Below are positions 37,434 through 46,194 of a stretch of 64,000 nt of DNA, in pieces. Under the pieces are notes generated by a model that had not been told where the DNA came from, did not search any database, and saw nothing but the letters and a program-made list of their open reading frames with translations. The position numbers were made by a program, and so were the translations under genes. Source of the DNA: CAYGZQ01 sp964354375 [NCBI: uncultured Planctomycetota bacterium] (lineage in GTDB: Bacteria; JAJVIF01; JAPKYR01); contig CAYGZQ010000011.1 in NCBI GenBank assembly GCA_964354375.1, positions 1 to 64,000 on the forward strand, read 5' to 3'. Numbering within the stretch: position 1 is the first letter of the stretch; each line of letters opens with the position of its first letter.

Positions 37434-37940
37434 ATGACCAGGGCAGCAATGATCTGGGATGAGGGGGAACGGTGGTACGGTGCAGTTGCGAGCGATGAGG
37501 GGGTTCTTTTCCTTACATGGTCGACGGACCGGGACGAGGTGGCTCGAAGTCTCCCCGATCTCAGGGGTGTAAAGGTCGGCGCCGCTGCAAGAAGGAACCT
37601 GGAGCGCCTGAGACGAGAGCTGAGGGAGTACCACGCCGGGAAGCGCAGAAGGTTCACCATTCGTGCGGTGCCGCAGGGCACCGAGTTCCAGAAGCAGGTA
37701 TGGTCGGCTCTGGAGGGGATTCCGTACGGGAAGTCGACCACGTACGGTGAGCTGGCGAAGCAGATAGGCAAACCCGAGGCGATGCGCGCCGTCGGGCAGG
37801 CGGTCGGGAGGAACCCGGTGTCCATCATCATCCCTTGTCACCGGGTGCTGGCCGCCGGCGGAAAACTGGGGGGTTTCGGCGGAGGGCTTGAGGAGAAAAG
37901 AAGGCTTCTGAGGCTCGAAGGAATCGAGTGGGAAGAGTAG
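37434..37940 (+). CDS. ogt: Methylated-DNA--[protein]-cysteine S-methyltransferase
   Basis: Repairs O6-alkylguanine by transferring the alkyl group to its own Cys. The catalytic IIIPCHRVL motif places the nucleophile at Cys125, followed by the GGFGGG turn. The EFQKQVWSALEGIPYGKSTTYGELA helix-turn-helix segment binds DNA. 168 aa from the ATG at 37434; ATG 37449 is an alternative. Placement directly after uvrA makes a small DNA-repair operon. Confidence 0.92.
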   Translation: MTRAAMIWDEGERWYGAVASDEGVLFLTWSTDRDEVARSLPDLRGVKVGAAARRNLERLRRELREYHAGKRRRFTIRAVPQGTEFQKQVWSALEGIPYGKSTTYGELAKQIGKPEAMRAVGQAVGRNPVSIIIPCHRVLAAGGKLGGFGGGLEEKRRLLRLEGIEWEE

Positions 37941-37942
37941 TC

Positions 37943-37963
37943 TCGCGCCGAATACGCGATTTT
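37943..37963 (+). terminator. Weak terminator-like hairpin after ogt
   Basis: TCGCG (37943-37947) pairs with CGCGA (37955-37959), followed by TTTTA. Only five base pairs, so low confidence. Confidence 0.35.
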
Positions 37964-38007
37964 ATCGAGTTTTAAGCTTCTTAAACATAGGCGTCGATTC
38001 CGCCGTA

Positions 38008-38016
38008 TGTTATAAT
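38008..38016 (+). promoter_or_regulatory. Extended -10 promoter of rapZ
   Basis: TGTTATAAT (38008-38016) is a perfect extended -10 element (TGNTATAAT). No good -35 is visible 16-18 bases upstream. Transcription would start near 38023. Confidence 0.65.
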
Positions 38017-38059
38017 GCCGTTTCTTCTAATCCGGCCTACAAAGGCCTGAACCGGGGGC

Positions 38060-38989
38060 ATGACACCTCTACCGGAAATGCAACCTGGAACTGAGGCTCC
38101 TCGTCCGGATGCTGCTCGATCGCCGGCAATAGTCATTATCACAGGCATGTCCGGCGCCGGGAAAACCAGTGCCCTGCGCGTCTTTGAGGACGCCAACTTC
38201 TTCACGATCGACAATCTTCCCCCGCAGTTGCTCGAAAGATTCATTGCGTTGTGCCTGGCCGGTTCCGGAACCGACGCGAGTTTCGCCGGTATGGCCGTCG
38301 TGATCGACATCCGTGCCAGGGGGTTCTTCGAGGGCCTGATTGAGAACGTTCGCGCACTCAAGAGGTCCGGCTACGACGTCAAGATGATTTTCCTGGACGC
38401 AAAGGACCACATCCTCGTTCGCAGGTACAAGGAAACGCGTCGCGAGCATCCCCTTGCCAAGCCAGGCGAACAGCTCGAAAAAGCCCTGAAGCGCGAGCGC
38501 GATATCCTCGCTGCAGTCGAGCGCGAGGCCGATTTCACCCTCGACACATCCAACCTGCCTCCCGCAGAGCTCCGCAAGCAGATCGAGTCCTATATCTCCG
38601 ACGAGCGGGAGAAGCCGAGGACGAGCATCCGCGTCCTGTCGTTCGGCTACAAGTACGGCATACCTCTAGACCCGGACTTTGTCTTCGACGTGAGGTTCCT
38701 TCCCAATCCGTTCTACGAGCCCGAGTTGAAGGGGCTGACGGGTCTCGAAGCGAAGATCGCCCGTTACATCGAGCGCGCTCCCGAGTGCAAGGAGTTCGTT
38801 GAGAAGGTGGACGGCCTTCTTGAGTGGCTCATTCCTCTTTTCAGCGAGGAGGGGAGGCTCAGGCTGAACGTGGCGATCGGATGCACCGGCGGTCAGCACA
38901 GGAGCGTCTACATCGCGGAAAAGCTAGGCGAGGCTTTGAGAAAGCGGGGTTTTGAGGTTAATGTTGTGCACCGTGACATAGGGAAATAG
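38060..38989 (+). CDS. rapZ: RNase adapter / nucleotide-binding protein RapZ (YvcJ family)
   Basis: 309 aa, usual length. N-terminal P-loop GMSGAGKTS (residues 29-37) and FTIDNLPP; the C-terminal domain carries the highly conserved GCTGGQHRSVYIAEKL block and ends in VVHRDIGK. In E. coli RapZ delivers the GlmZ small RNA to RNase E and so controls amino-sugar synthesis; in other lineages it is linked to the PTS or to division. First gene of a run that continues with gap-pgk-tpiA, though the 80-base gap and low-complexity leader suggest gap has its own start. Confidence 0.95.
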   Translation: MTPLPEMQPGTEAPRPDAARSPAIVIITGMSGAGKTSALRVFEDANFFTIDNLPPQLLERFIALCLAGSGTDASFAGMAVVIDIRARGFFEGLIENVRALKRSGYDVKMIFLDAKDHILVRRYKETRREHPLAKPGEQLEKALKRERDILAAVEREADFTLDTSNLPPAELRKQIESYISDEREKPRTSIRVLSFGYKYGIPLDPDFVFDVRFLPNPFYEPELKGLTGLEAKIARYIERAPECKEFVEKVDGLLEWLIPLFSEEGRLRLNVAIGCTGGQHRSVYIAEKLGEALRKRGFEVNVVHRDIGK

Positions 38990-39025
38990 CCGTGGCTTCC
39001 CTTCGGAAACTTCGGTAAATGCATC

Positions 39026-39054
39026 AACAATAACAAACAACAAACAACAAACAT
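39026..39054 (+). other. Low-complexity AAC/AAAC leader before gap
   Basis: Repeats of AACAA(AC) from 39026 to 39054 with almost no G or T, ending just before the GGAGG ribosome binding site (39059-39063) of gap. An unstructured A/C-rich leader of this kind may favour ribosome loading on a highly expressed gene; no proof is possible here. Confidence 0.6.
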
Positions 39055-39071
39055 TACTGGAGGAAGAGAAT

Positions 39072-40109
39072 ATGGCTGCAAAAGTGGGAATTAACGGATT
39101 CGGGCGGATCGGGCGGCTGATCCTGCGGATCTGGGCCGAGAGGCTGCGCAAGGGCGAGAAGCTCCCCTGGGACATCGTCGCGATCAACTCGAGGTCCAGC
39201 ACGAAGACCAAGGGCCACACTCTCAGGTACGACACCGTCTACCATCGATTCGACTGCGAGTACGATGAAGGCGCCAACGAGGTCAGGCTTCCGGATATAG
39301 GCAAGACAATCAAGTGCCTTGTCCACAACGATCCGTCGGAGCTGCCCTGGAAAGATCTGGGCGTCGACATCGCGGTCGAGGCCACGGGCAAATTCAACGA
39401 GCGTGAAGCGTGCATGAAACATATCAAGGCCGGGGCAAAAAAGGCCTTCCTGTCCGCGCCCGGCAAGGGCGATGGTCCCGACCTGACCGTGGTGTGGGGA
39501 GTGAATCACACCGACTACGATCCGAAGAAGCATGTCATCGTGTCGAATGCGAGCTGCACCACCAACTGCCTTGCCCCGCTGGCGAAAGTCCTGCATGAGG
39601 GACTGGGGATCCAGGCGGGTCTGATGCTGACCATCCACGCATACACATCCACGCAGAACATCCTGGATAACTCTCACAAGGACCTCAGGCGGGCGCGAGC
39701 CGCGGCCTGCAACATGATCCCCACCTCCACCGGTGCCGCGAAGGCTGTCGGGCTTGTTCTCCCCCAGCTCAAGGGGAAGCTTACCGGGTTCGCGATCCGA
39801 ATACCGACGCCCACGGTCAGCTTCATCGACCTAACGTGCATAGTCGGAAAGGACACGACCGTCGAGGAGGTCAACAACCTGTTCAAGGTCGCCGCGGAAG
39901 GCCCGATGAAGGGCATCATCAAGTACGAAACCGAGCCTTCGGTCTCGAGTGACCATGAGAAGACTCCCTACTCGACGATCTACGATGCCGAGCTGACGGA
40001 GGTCATGGGTGGGCGGCTGGTCAAGACCCTGGCATGGTATGACAACGAGTGGGGCTACACGGAGGCGCTCGTCGACGTACTGACGCACATGGTCAAAAAG
40101 GGCTTTTAA
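39072..40109 (+). CDS. gap: Glyceraldehyde-3-phosphate dehydrogenase, type I
   Basis: 345 aa. NGFGRIGRLILR binds the cofactor; the catalytic Cys152 is in SNASCTTNCLAP and the activating His179 in TIHAYTST; the C-terminal WYDNEWGY block is intact. After beta-2 the sequence reads AINSRSSTKTKGHTL rather than the NAD-specific ND(L/P)xD; the Asp that recognises the NAD ribose is missing, so the enzyme may also use NADP, as do Bacillus GapB and cyanobacterial Gap2. Strong GGAGG 8 bases upstream. First of the glycolytic run. Confidence 0.96.
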   Translation: MAAKVGINGFGRIGRLILRIWAERLRKGEKLPWDIVAINSRSSTKTKGHTLRYDTVYHRFDCEYDEGANEVRLPDIGKTIKCLVHNDPSELPWKDLGVDIAVEATGKFNEREACMKHIKAGAKKAFLSAPGKGDGPDLTVVWGVNHTDYDPKKHVIVSNASCTTNCLAPLAKVLHEGLGIQAGLMLTIHAYTSTQNILDNSHKDLRRARAAACNMIPTSTGAAKAVGLVLPQLKGKLTGFAIRIPTPTVSFIDLTCIVGKDTTVEEVNNLFKVAAEGPMKGIIKYETEPSVSSDHEKTPYSTIYDAELTEVMGGRLVKTLAWYDNEWGYTEALVDVLTHMVKKGF

Positions 40110-40171
40110 TATCAGCTGTCCCGGACCGGACTTGGAAGGGATCCGGGGTGGATAGCGGGAGGAACGTTCAA

Positions 40172-41377
40172 ATGAAGCAATTCCCACATGTAAAGGACGC
40201 TGATGTCCAGGGCAAGAGGGTCTTTCTCCGTTGCGATTACAACGTGCCCCTGGACGAGGAAGGGCATATTACCGATGAGAGCCGCATCCTCGCCAGCCTC
40301 CGAACCGTGCATAATCTGCTCGATCGCGGCGCTCGCGTGTTTGTCACCAGTCACCTGGGCCGACCCGACGGCAAGGTCGTGCCCTCACTCAGCCTGAAGC
40401 CGGTCGCCGTACGACTTGCCGACCTTGTCGGGGGCGAAGTTCCCCTGGTGGAGAACTACCTCGATAAGCAGGTGCCGGACATCCTCAAGCGTATCGGCCC
40501 CGGCGAAATCGCGGTGCTCGAGAATGTCCGCTTCTGGCCCGGTGAGGAGAAGAACGATCCGGATCTGGCCAAGGCGTACGCCAGGCTTGCGGAGATCTTC
40601 GTCAATGACGCTTTCGGCACGAGCCATCGCGCTCATGCCAGCGTTGTGGGTGTCTCCGAGTACCTTCCGCACTACGCAGGTTTCCTTCTCCATGATGAGC
40701 TGGAGCACCTCGACAATCTTCTGTCCGAGGATGTCAAGAGGCCGTATGTCGTTGCTCTTGGCGGCGCAAAGGTCAAGAACAAGCTTCCCATCCTGGAGTT
40801 CCTGGCTCCCCGCGTCGATACAATTCTTATCGGCGGCGCCTCGTCCTTCACTTTCCTCAAGGCCCAGTGGCGGGAAGTGGGCAAGAGCAAGGTCGATGAG
40901 AGCCTGCTGGACGAAGCGAGAAAAATTCTGAACAACCAGGCTACGATGGGGTACCGGGTCGAGCTGCCAAGGGACCTGCTTGTGGCTCCGAACGGCGATC
41001 CCGAGACGAAGCCCAGGATGGTCGATGTCGACGACATCCCCGCGGATTGCGCCGGCTACGATATCGGGAACAAGACGCGCAAGGCGTGGGACGCGCTGCT
41101 TCGACGCGCCGGCACTGTCCTTTGGAACGGACCTATGGGACTCTTCGAAGACTGGCGGTATAATGGCGGCACCAGAGCGGTAGCGAAAGCCATCGCCCTC
41201 GGAAACGCGTACTCGGTCGCAGGCGGTGGCGAGACCATGAGCGCCATCAATCATTTCGGTCTCGGCTGGGGATTCAGCCACATCTCGACCGGTGGCGGCG
41301 CAAGCCTCGAATACCTCAGCGGAATGACCCTCCCGGGCGTCGAGGCGATTATGCGCCCGCAGCCCGGGACTGTTTGA
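40172..41377 (+). CDS. pgk: Phosphoglycerate kinase
   Basis: 401 aa from the ATG at 40172, with GGGAGG about 9 bases upstream; the longer frame from 40049 lies in gap. Motifs: RCDYNVPLDE, SHLGRPDGK, LENVRFWPGEEKND, VNDAFGTSHRAH, NGPMGLFE and the closing HISTGGGASLEYLSG. In the nucleotide-binding GGGD(T/S) motif the Asp is Glu here (AGGGETMSA); the substitution is unusual though the rest of the site looks functional. Part of gap-pgk-tpiA. Confidence 0.96.
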   Translation: MKQFPHVKDADVQGKRVFLRCDYNVPLDEEGHITDESRILASLRTVHNLLDRGARVFVTSHLGRPDGKVVPSLSLKPVAVRLADLVGGEVPLVENYLDKQVPDILKRIGPGEIAVLENVRFWPGEEKNDPDLAKAYARLAEIFVNDAFGTSHRAHASVVGVSEYLPHYAGFLLHDELEHLDNLLSEDVKRPYVVALGGAKVKNKLPILEFLAPRVDTILIGGASSFTFLKAQWREVGKSKVDESLLDEARKILNNQATMGYRVELPRDLLVAPNGDPETKPRMVDVDDIPADCAGYDIGNKTRKAWDALLRRAGTVLWNGPMGLFEDWRYNGGTRAVAKAIALGNAYSVAGGGETMSAINHFGLGWGFSHISTGGGASLEYLSGMTLPGVEAIMRPQPGTV

Positions 41378-41453
41378 GTCCCGTGAAGTCCCCTCGGGCT
41401 TGTGTGCCGTCCCGAGACTTCCCGGCTCCTGCCGTTGCCTGGTGAGGTGATCT

Positions 41454-42251
41454 ATGCGTGTCCCTTGTGCGTACGCCAACTGGAAAATGAACAAGACCCT
41501 TACGGAGGCGCTTGAATTCATATATGAATTCGTCCCTGCGCTCTTCAGGGAGGTCAAGGAAGACGCCGTGGGTGTCGCGATCTTCCCCCCGGCTCCCTAT
41601 ATTCACCCCATCCGTGAGGAGTTGGGGGACGACAGCCCCATATTCATCGGCGCACAGGACATCTACCCCGAGAAGGACGGCGCATTCACCGGCGAGCTGA
41701 GCGGCCAGATTCTGCGATCGGCAGGTGCGACGCACGTGATCGTCGGCCACTCGGAACGCCGGCACATAATCGGCGAGGACAACGCGATGGTCGCCAGGAA
41801 GCTCGCGAGGGCTCTTCGCGACCGACTCATCCCCGTTCTCTGCGTGGGCGAGCTGCTGAGGGATCGCGAGGCAGGCCGCGCGAACGAAACGGTCGAGGAG
41901 CAGCTCGAGACCGCCTGGACCGGCCACGAGGTCACCGGCGGCGCGCTGATCGCATACGAGCCCGTGTGGGCCATAGGCACGGGCAAAAACGCCGAGCCTC
42001 GCGACGCACAGGAGATGTGCTCCCGGATCAGGGCCTGGATCGCCAAACACTTCACCCCTGAGACGGCCGCCGCTACCCGCATACTGTATGGCGGCAGCGT
42101 CAAGGCGGACAACATCTCCCACTACGTCAAGCTGCCGGATGTGGACGGTGCCCTGGTCGGGGGTGCGAGCCTGGATCCGAAGGAATTCCTTGGGATTGCA
42201 CGCGCTATCGCTGCACGTCGAGCTGGAGGAAAGGCCCAAGATGGCTCTTGA
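41454..42251 (+). CDS. tpiA: Triosephosphate isomerase
   Basis: 265 aa. Substrate Lys11 in ANWKMN, general acid/base His99 in VGHSERR, catalytic Glu169 in AYEPVWAIGTGK, and the phosphate-binding GGS/V motif in YGGSVKAD and LVGGASL. Full-length. The 3' end overlaps the STAS/receiver gene by 11 bases. Confidence 0.96.
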   Translation: MRVPCAYANWKMNKTLTEALEFIYEFVPALFREVKEDAVGVAIFPPAPYIHPIREELGDDSPIFIGAQDIYPEKDGAFTGELSGQILRSAGATHVIVGHSERRHIIGEDNAMVARKLARALRDRLIPVLCVGELLRDREAGRANETVEEQLETAWTGHEVTGGALIAYEPVWAIGTGKNAEPRDAQEMCSRIRAWIAKHFTPETAAATRILYGGSVKADNISHYVKLPDVDGALVGGASLDPKEFLGIARAIAARRAGGKAQDGS

Positions 42252-43065
42252 AGTGCGCCGCCGCCGCATAGGCTCAGGCGAGCGCGCCGTCGAGATCGTC
42301 GACATCGTCGGGCGGCTGGACGCTCCGGGAAGCGCTTTGCTCCGGTCGGCCGTTCAGGAGGCCCTGAAGGAGGGCTCCCCCAGGGTCGCGATCAATCTCT
42401 CCGATTGCATTGAAATCCATCGCGAGACGGTCGGCACCCTGCACTCGCTGGGACGTGCCTGCAAGCGTGCCGGAGGTCATCTTGCCGTGTTCGGCGCGAA
42501 GGGGGACGTCTACGAATACATCAAGACATTCTCCGATCGCACTCTCGCGCCCTGGTTCGACTCCGAAAGAGATGCCGTCACGGGTCTGGGTGGAGACATC
42601 AAGCCCGAGCCCGAGCCCGGCGAAGCGGTCGAAAAGGAACCCGATCTCGTCGTCGCGCTGGGCACTGACCGCGTGTTTCGCACGCTGTTCTGGAAGCTGG
42701 GCAAGCTGGGAGGTCGGCCGGTTGCGAAATTCGACAACATAGGTGCGGCGGCGGACTACATCACGCGCCGTAAGGTGCACAGTGTTATCGTGGATATCAG
42801 CCTTCCTCCCCATGACGTTGCAGGTTTCATCAGGCGGCTGAAAACGTCGAAAGAGACCAAGGGGATCGGCATATTCCTTGTCGGACCGCCTTCCGTGAGA
42901 AGTGTCGGCTGGATTCTGGCGGGCGAGGGTGCCGACAAGTTCGTTCCCTATGTCTTTTCGGGTGAGGAGATCACCTCCAAGCTCGACGCGCGCGCGTTTT
43001 TCCAGCGGCTGAAAGAAGCCTATGACCGCTTCGACGCCGGCCCCAGGGGCGACTCAGCTCAGTGA
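42241..43065 (+). CDS. STAS-receiver fusion protein
   Basis: 274 aa from the ATG at 42241, which overlaps tpiA by 11 bases and has GGAGG upstream; the longer frame is inside tpiA. Residues about 1-110 resemble an anti-anti-sigma (STAS) domain (AVEIVDIVGRLDAPGSALL, VAINLSDCIEIHRETVG), but the phosphorylated Ser in IDSSG is replaced (IHRETVG). Residues about 135-260 resemble a response-regulator receiver: VHSVIVDISLPPHDVAGFIRRL holds a candidate Asp and DKFVPYVF a Lys, while the acidic pocket at the N-terminus is reduced (VVALGTDR). Non-canonical signalling protein; co-translated with glycolysis genes. Confidence 0.7.
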   Translation: MALEVRRRRIGSGERAVEIVDIVGRLDAPGSALLRSAVQEALKEGSPRVAINLSDCIEIHRETVGTLHSLGRACKRAGGHLAVFGAKGDVYEYIKTFSDRTLAPWFDSERDAVTGLGGDIKPEPEPGEAVEKEPDLVVALGTDRVFRTLFWKLGKLGGRPVAKFDNIGAAADYITRRKVHSVIVDISLPPHDVAGFIRRLKTSKETKGIGIFLVGPPSVRSVGWILAGEGADKFVPYVFSGEEITSKLDARAFFQRLKEAYDRFDAGPRGDSAQ

Positions 43066-43092
43066 TACTGAAGATTCCAACTGGATAACAGA

Positions 43093-44205
43093 ATGTTTCC
43101 CGACCATGATGTTTTCGATGCACCCGATTTCCGGGACACCGTCTTCACGAACAGCCGCAACGGGGTCCTCTATCACGACGATTTCCTGAAGCATCGCACC
43201 GGAACCCATCCTGAGAACCCGCAGCGCCTGGTGGTCATGAAGAACGCTCTCGAGAGCCACCCGGTCAACAAATCGCTCGAATGGGTGGAGCCCCGCTTGT
43301 GCGACGAGTCCGACGTTCTGCGATGCCACACGTCCGGCCATCTCGAAATGATAAAGCGCGCAGCCGACCTTGCATCATCCGCACCGGAGAACCTGGTCTG
43401 GCTCGATCCCGACACGCCCGTCTCGCCCGACAGCTTCCGCGCGGCTTCTCGGGCGGTCGGCGCCTGCTGTCAGGGGGTGGACATGGTCCTGCACGGGGGC
43501 TTCCAGAGCGTCTGGTGTCTCATTCGACCCCCGGGCCATCACGCGACCGCGGAGAGAGCGATGGGCTTCTGCCTCTTCAACAACGCGGCGTGTGCCGCCG
43601 AGTACGCGAGGGCGGTTCACAAAATCGAGCGCGTGATGATCGTCGACTACGATCTCCATCACGGTAACGGCACGCAGGACATCTTCTACGGGGACCGAGG
43701 AGTGCTTTATACGTCAATCCATCAATCCTACCATTATCCGGGTACCGGCCACATCGACGAAATCGGCTCCGGCGAGGGCCGCGGCTACACCGTCAACTTC
43801 CCCGTCCTCGCGGGAGGCGGCGACGGTGAGTTCGCTCTGTACATGCGACAGGTGGTCGCCTCGATCGCGTCGCAGTTCAAACCGCAGATCCTGATCGTCT
43901 CGGTCGGCTTCGACGCCCACGCGGACGACCATCTCGGAGCCCTGCAACTGTCCAGCCGGCAATTCGGAAGGATCGTCACCCTCCTAAGGGCCGTGGGGTC
44001 CGACCTGAATATCGGCATCGTCTACGCCCTCGAGGGAGGCTACTCCCTTGAGGCCCAGGCCGAAAGCATCGTGGAATCTCTCGTCGCGTCGACCGCCGAA
44101 AGATTCGATCCGGCCGAATTGCCCATGCCGTATCGACCGTCCCAGAGTGCGCAGGCAGGTCTCGAGACTCTCCGAAGGGCCCTGCACGGTATCTGGGACA
44201 TCTAG
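43093..44205 (+). CDS. Histone-deacetylase-like amidohydrolase (AcuC/AphA superfamily)
   Basis: 370 aa. The zinc-dependent HDAC fold is intact: LIRPPGHHA, VDYDLHHGNGTQD (metal ligands), SVGFDAHADD and EGGYSLEA. Bacterial members deacetylate acetylpolyamines (AphA) or acetyl-CoA synthetase (AcuC, acetoin utilisation). This one lacks the N-terminal AcuC features, so the substrate cannot be chosen from sequence. 27 bases after the STAS-receiver gene and probably in the same transcript. Confidence 0.88.
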   Translation: MFPDHDVFDAPDFRDTVFTNSRNGVLYHDDFLKHRTGTHPENPQRLVVMKNALESHPVNKSLEWVEPRLCDESDVLRCHTSGHLEMIKRAADLASSAPENLVWLDPDTPVSPDSFRAASRAVGACCQGVDMVLHGGFQSVWCLIRPPGHHATAERAMGFCLFNNAACAAEYARAVHKIERVMIVDYDLHHGNGTQDIFYGDRGVLYTSIHQSYHYPGTGHIDEIGSGEGRGYTVNFPVLAGGGDGEFALYMRQVVASIASQFKPQILIVSVGFDAHADDHLGALQLSSRQFGRIVTLLRAVGSDLNIGIVYALEGGYSLEAQAESIVESLVASTAERFDPAELPMPYRPSQSAQAGLETLRRALHGIWDI

Positions 44206-44217
44206 CCCGCTCTCCGT

Positions 44218-45105
44218 TCAACTCCTCCGGACCCGGCACAGATGACCCGGCGCGAGACATATCAGCACCGCCGTCGCCATCGCCGTCGCAGCCAGGATTA
44301 TCGGACATGCGGTCGTGAGAACCCGGACAGTTGTGTGCAGATCGAATGGATTCTGACGATTGATCATAAAAATCACCGGGGTCAGCGCCAGGAACGTCGC
44401 CAGCGCGGGAAGCCTTCCCGTACGACCTATCACGCTCTCCTCTCCCGTGGGCGCCTCCTTCGACGAATGCTTCAGCCACCCCACGGGCACCAGGAGCATG
44501 TCGAGCGCCGTCAGAAGCGGAAAGAAGACGAAAACGCACAATGCGGGAGCGTACAGTTTCACCGCCATCGCCGGCACTTCCGCCGGCAGGGCCCCCCTGT
44601 ACATCGACTCGACCACCGTGGCCGCGAGGATGGCGATGTTGACGGCCACGAGGACGAGCCTCTTCCACGAGACCCCGATGAAGGGGTAACGCGCAAATGC
44701 CGCGATGGTCGCGGCCGTGATTTCGGCCTCTGAGAGCGGTGTTGCCAGAAGCAGCTCGAGGGCGCGGGGAAAATCGAATGGGGAAGGATAGTTCCTGAGC
44801 GCGATCATCTGGGCATTCCAGCCGGCTAGGTACAGCCCCCCGAAAAGCACGATGGGCCCCAGAAGCACGAGCAGCACAACGGGAAGGCCTTTCAGGCCCG
44901 GCACGAATGCATCCGCCATCCAGAGAAGCGCAAATGACACTCCGAGCCAAATCTGCCACGTGACATGGCGTCCCGGCGCGAGCGCTTCGACAAGCCGAAT
45001 CCTCTTCTCCTGAAGATCGAGCAGATATTCGTACAGAGGATTCCCTGCGAGACTTGCGAATGCTCGAAAAAGGCTCCCGTCGCGATGTGACTCCTCAGGG
45101 CACAT
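44218..45105 (-). CDS. Integral membrane protein of unknown function
   Basis: 295 aa from the ATG at 45105, which overlaps moxR by 11 bases; a longer frame starts inside moxR. About six hydrophobic segments: IWLGVSFALLWMADAF, PVVLLVLLGPIVLFGGLYLA, then ...LVLVAVNIAILAATVV, LYAPALCVFVFFPLLTALDML, ATFLALTPVIFMI and IILAATAMATAVLIC. A short helical domain with PFDFPRALELLLATPLSE lies between helices 2 and 3. No transporter signature. Third in the BatD-like/moxR operon, so it may assemble with that envelope-stress system. Confidence 0.65.
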   Translation of the reverse strand: MCPEESHRDGSLFRAFASLAGNPLYEYLLDLQEKRIRLVEALAPGRHVTWQIWLGVSFALLWMADAFVPGLKGLPVVLLVLLGPIVLFGGLYLAGWNAQMIALRNYPSPFDFPRALELLLATPLSEAEITAATIAAFARYPFIGVSWKRLVLVAVNIAILAATVVESMYRGALPAEVPAMAVKLYAPALCVFVFFPLLTALDMLLVPVGWLKHSSKEAPTGEESVIGRTGRLPALATFLALTPVIFMINRQNPFDLHTTVRVLTTACPIILAATAMATAVLICLAPGHLCRVRRS

Positions 45106-46120
45106 ACACCGTGCCCATGATCTTCTGCACAAGGTCCTCGCTCGTAACCTCTTCCGCTTCCGCTTCGTAGGTGAGGAGAATTCTGTGCCTGAGGACATCC
45201 ATCACGACCGCCTTGACGTCATCGGGCGTCACAAACCCGCGACCGTTCAGAAAGGCGAAGGCTTTTGCGGTCATCACGAGGTAGATGCTGGCGCGGGGGC
45301 TGGCTCCGTAATCGATCAGGTAGTCGATATCCAGCCCGAATTCCTTGGGTTGCCTGGTGGCAAAAACGATGTCGAGCACGTATTTCTTGATGGTCTCGTC
45401 GACGTAGATCTTGTCGACCACCGCCTGCATCTCGGTAACCTTCTCCGGTGTGATCACCGGCTTGAGATCGATCCTCTTGCCCGACGTGATGCGGTCGATG
45501 ATAAGACTCTCCTCGTTTCGCCAGGGGTAGGTGACCTTGACCTTCATCATGAACCGGTCCAGTTGGGCTTCGGGAAGCGGGTAGGTCCCCTCGGTCTCGA
45601 TCGGGTTCTGCGTGGCCATGACGAGAAACGGGTCCGGCAGCTTGAACGTCTGGTCGCCGATCGTGACCTGCTTCTCCTGCATCGCTTCCAGCAGCGCCGA
45701 TTGGACCTTGGCGGGAGCGCGGTTGATCTCGTCCGCGAGAACAAGGTTCGCAAAGACCGGGCCCAGGCGGGTCGAGAAGTCAGACGTCTGCGGGTTGTAG
45801 ATACGGGTTCCCACTATATCCGCGGGGAGAAGATCGGGCGTGAACTGCACCCGCGAGAATTTCGCACCTATGGCCATCGCCAGAGCCTTGATGGTCAGCG
45901 TCTTTGCCAACCCCGGTACGCCCTCCAGCAGTATGTGACCCCGGCATAGAAGACCGATTATCAACTTCATAAGCATGTCGTCCTGCCCGACAAGTATCCG
46001 TTTCACCTCGTCGAATACTGTCTGAACGACGGGCTGATAGCTTTCGCACTCGCGACCAAGCGCTTCAATCTCAGCGGCTATTGCGCTTGTTGGGGGAGGC
46101 ATCTGGGGGATATCAGGCAT
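45095..46120 (-). CDS. MoxR-family AAA+ ATPase
   Basis: 341 aa. Walker A GVPGLAKT, Walker B LADEINR, sensor ATQNPIETEGTYPLPEAQLDR and the PRA motif GASPRASIYL are all present. MoxR proteins act as chaperone-like machines for maturation of metalloproteins or secreted complexes, usually with DUF58 and von Willebrand proteins. Those partners are not adjacent here: the gene before is BatD-like and the one after a membrane protein. Confidence 0.93.
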   Translation of the reverse strand: MPDIPQMPPPTSAIAAEIEALGRECESYQPVVQTVFDEVKRILVGQDDMLMKLIIGLLCRGHILLEGVPGLAKTLTIKALAMAIGAKFSRVQFTPDLLPADIVGTRIYNPQTSDFSTRLGPVFANLVLADEINRAPAKVQSALLEAMQEKQVTIGDQTFKLPDPFLVMATQNPIETEGTYPLPEAQLDRFMMKVKVTYPWRNEESLIIDRITSGKRIDLKPVITPEKVTEMQAVVDKIYVDETIKKYVLDIVFATRQPKEFGLDIDYLIDYGASPRASIYLVMTAKAFAFLNGRGFVTPDDVKAVVMDVLRHRILLTYEAEAEEVTSEDLVQKIMGTVYVP

Positions 46121-46194
46121 GGAATTCCTCTCTGGATGTATAACTCTGTACGCTTAATCTGTATTAATCTTGTACAAACTTGTACTGTTGTCTG

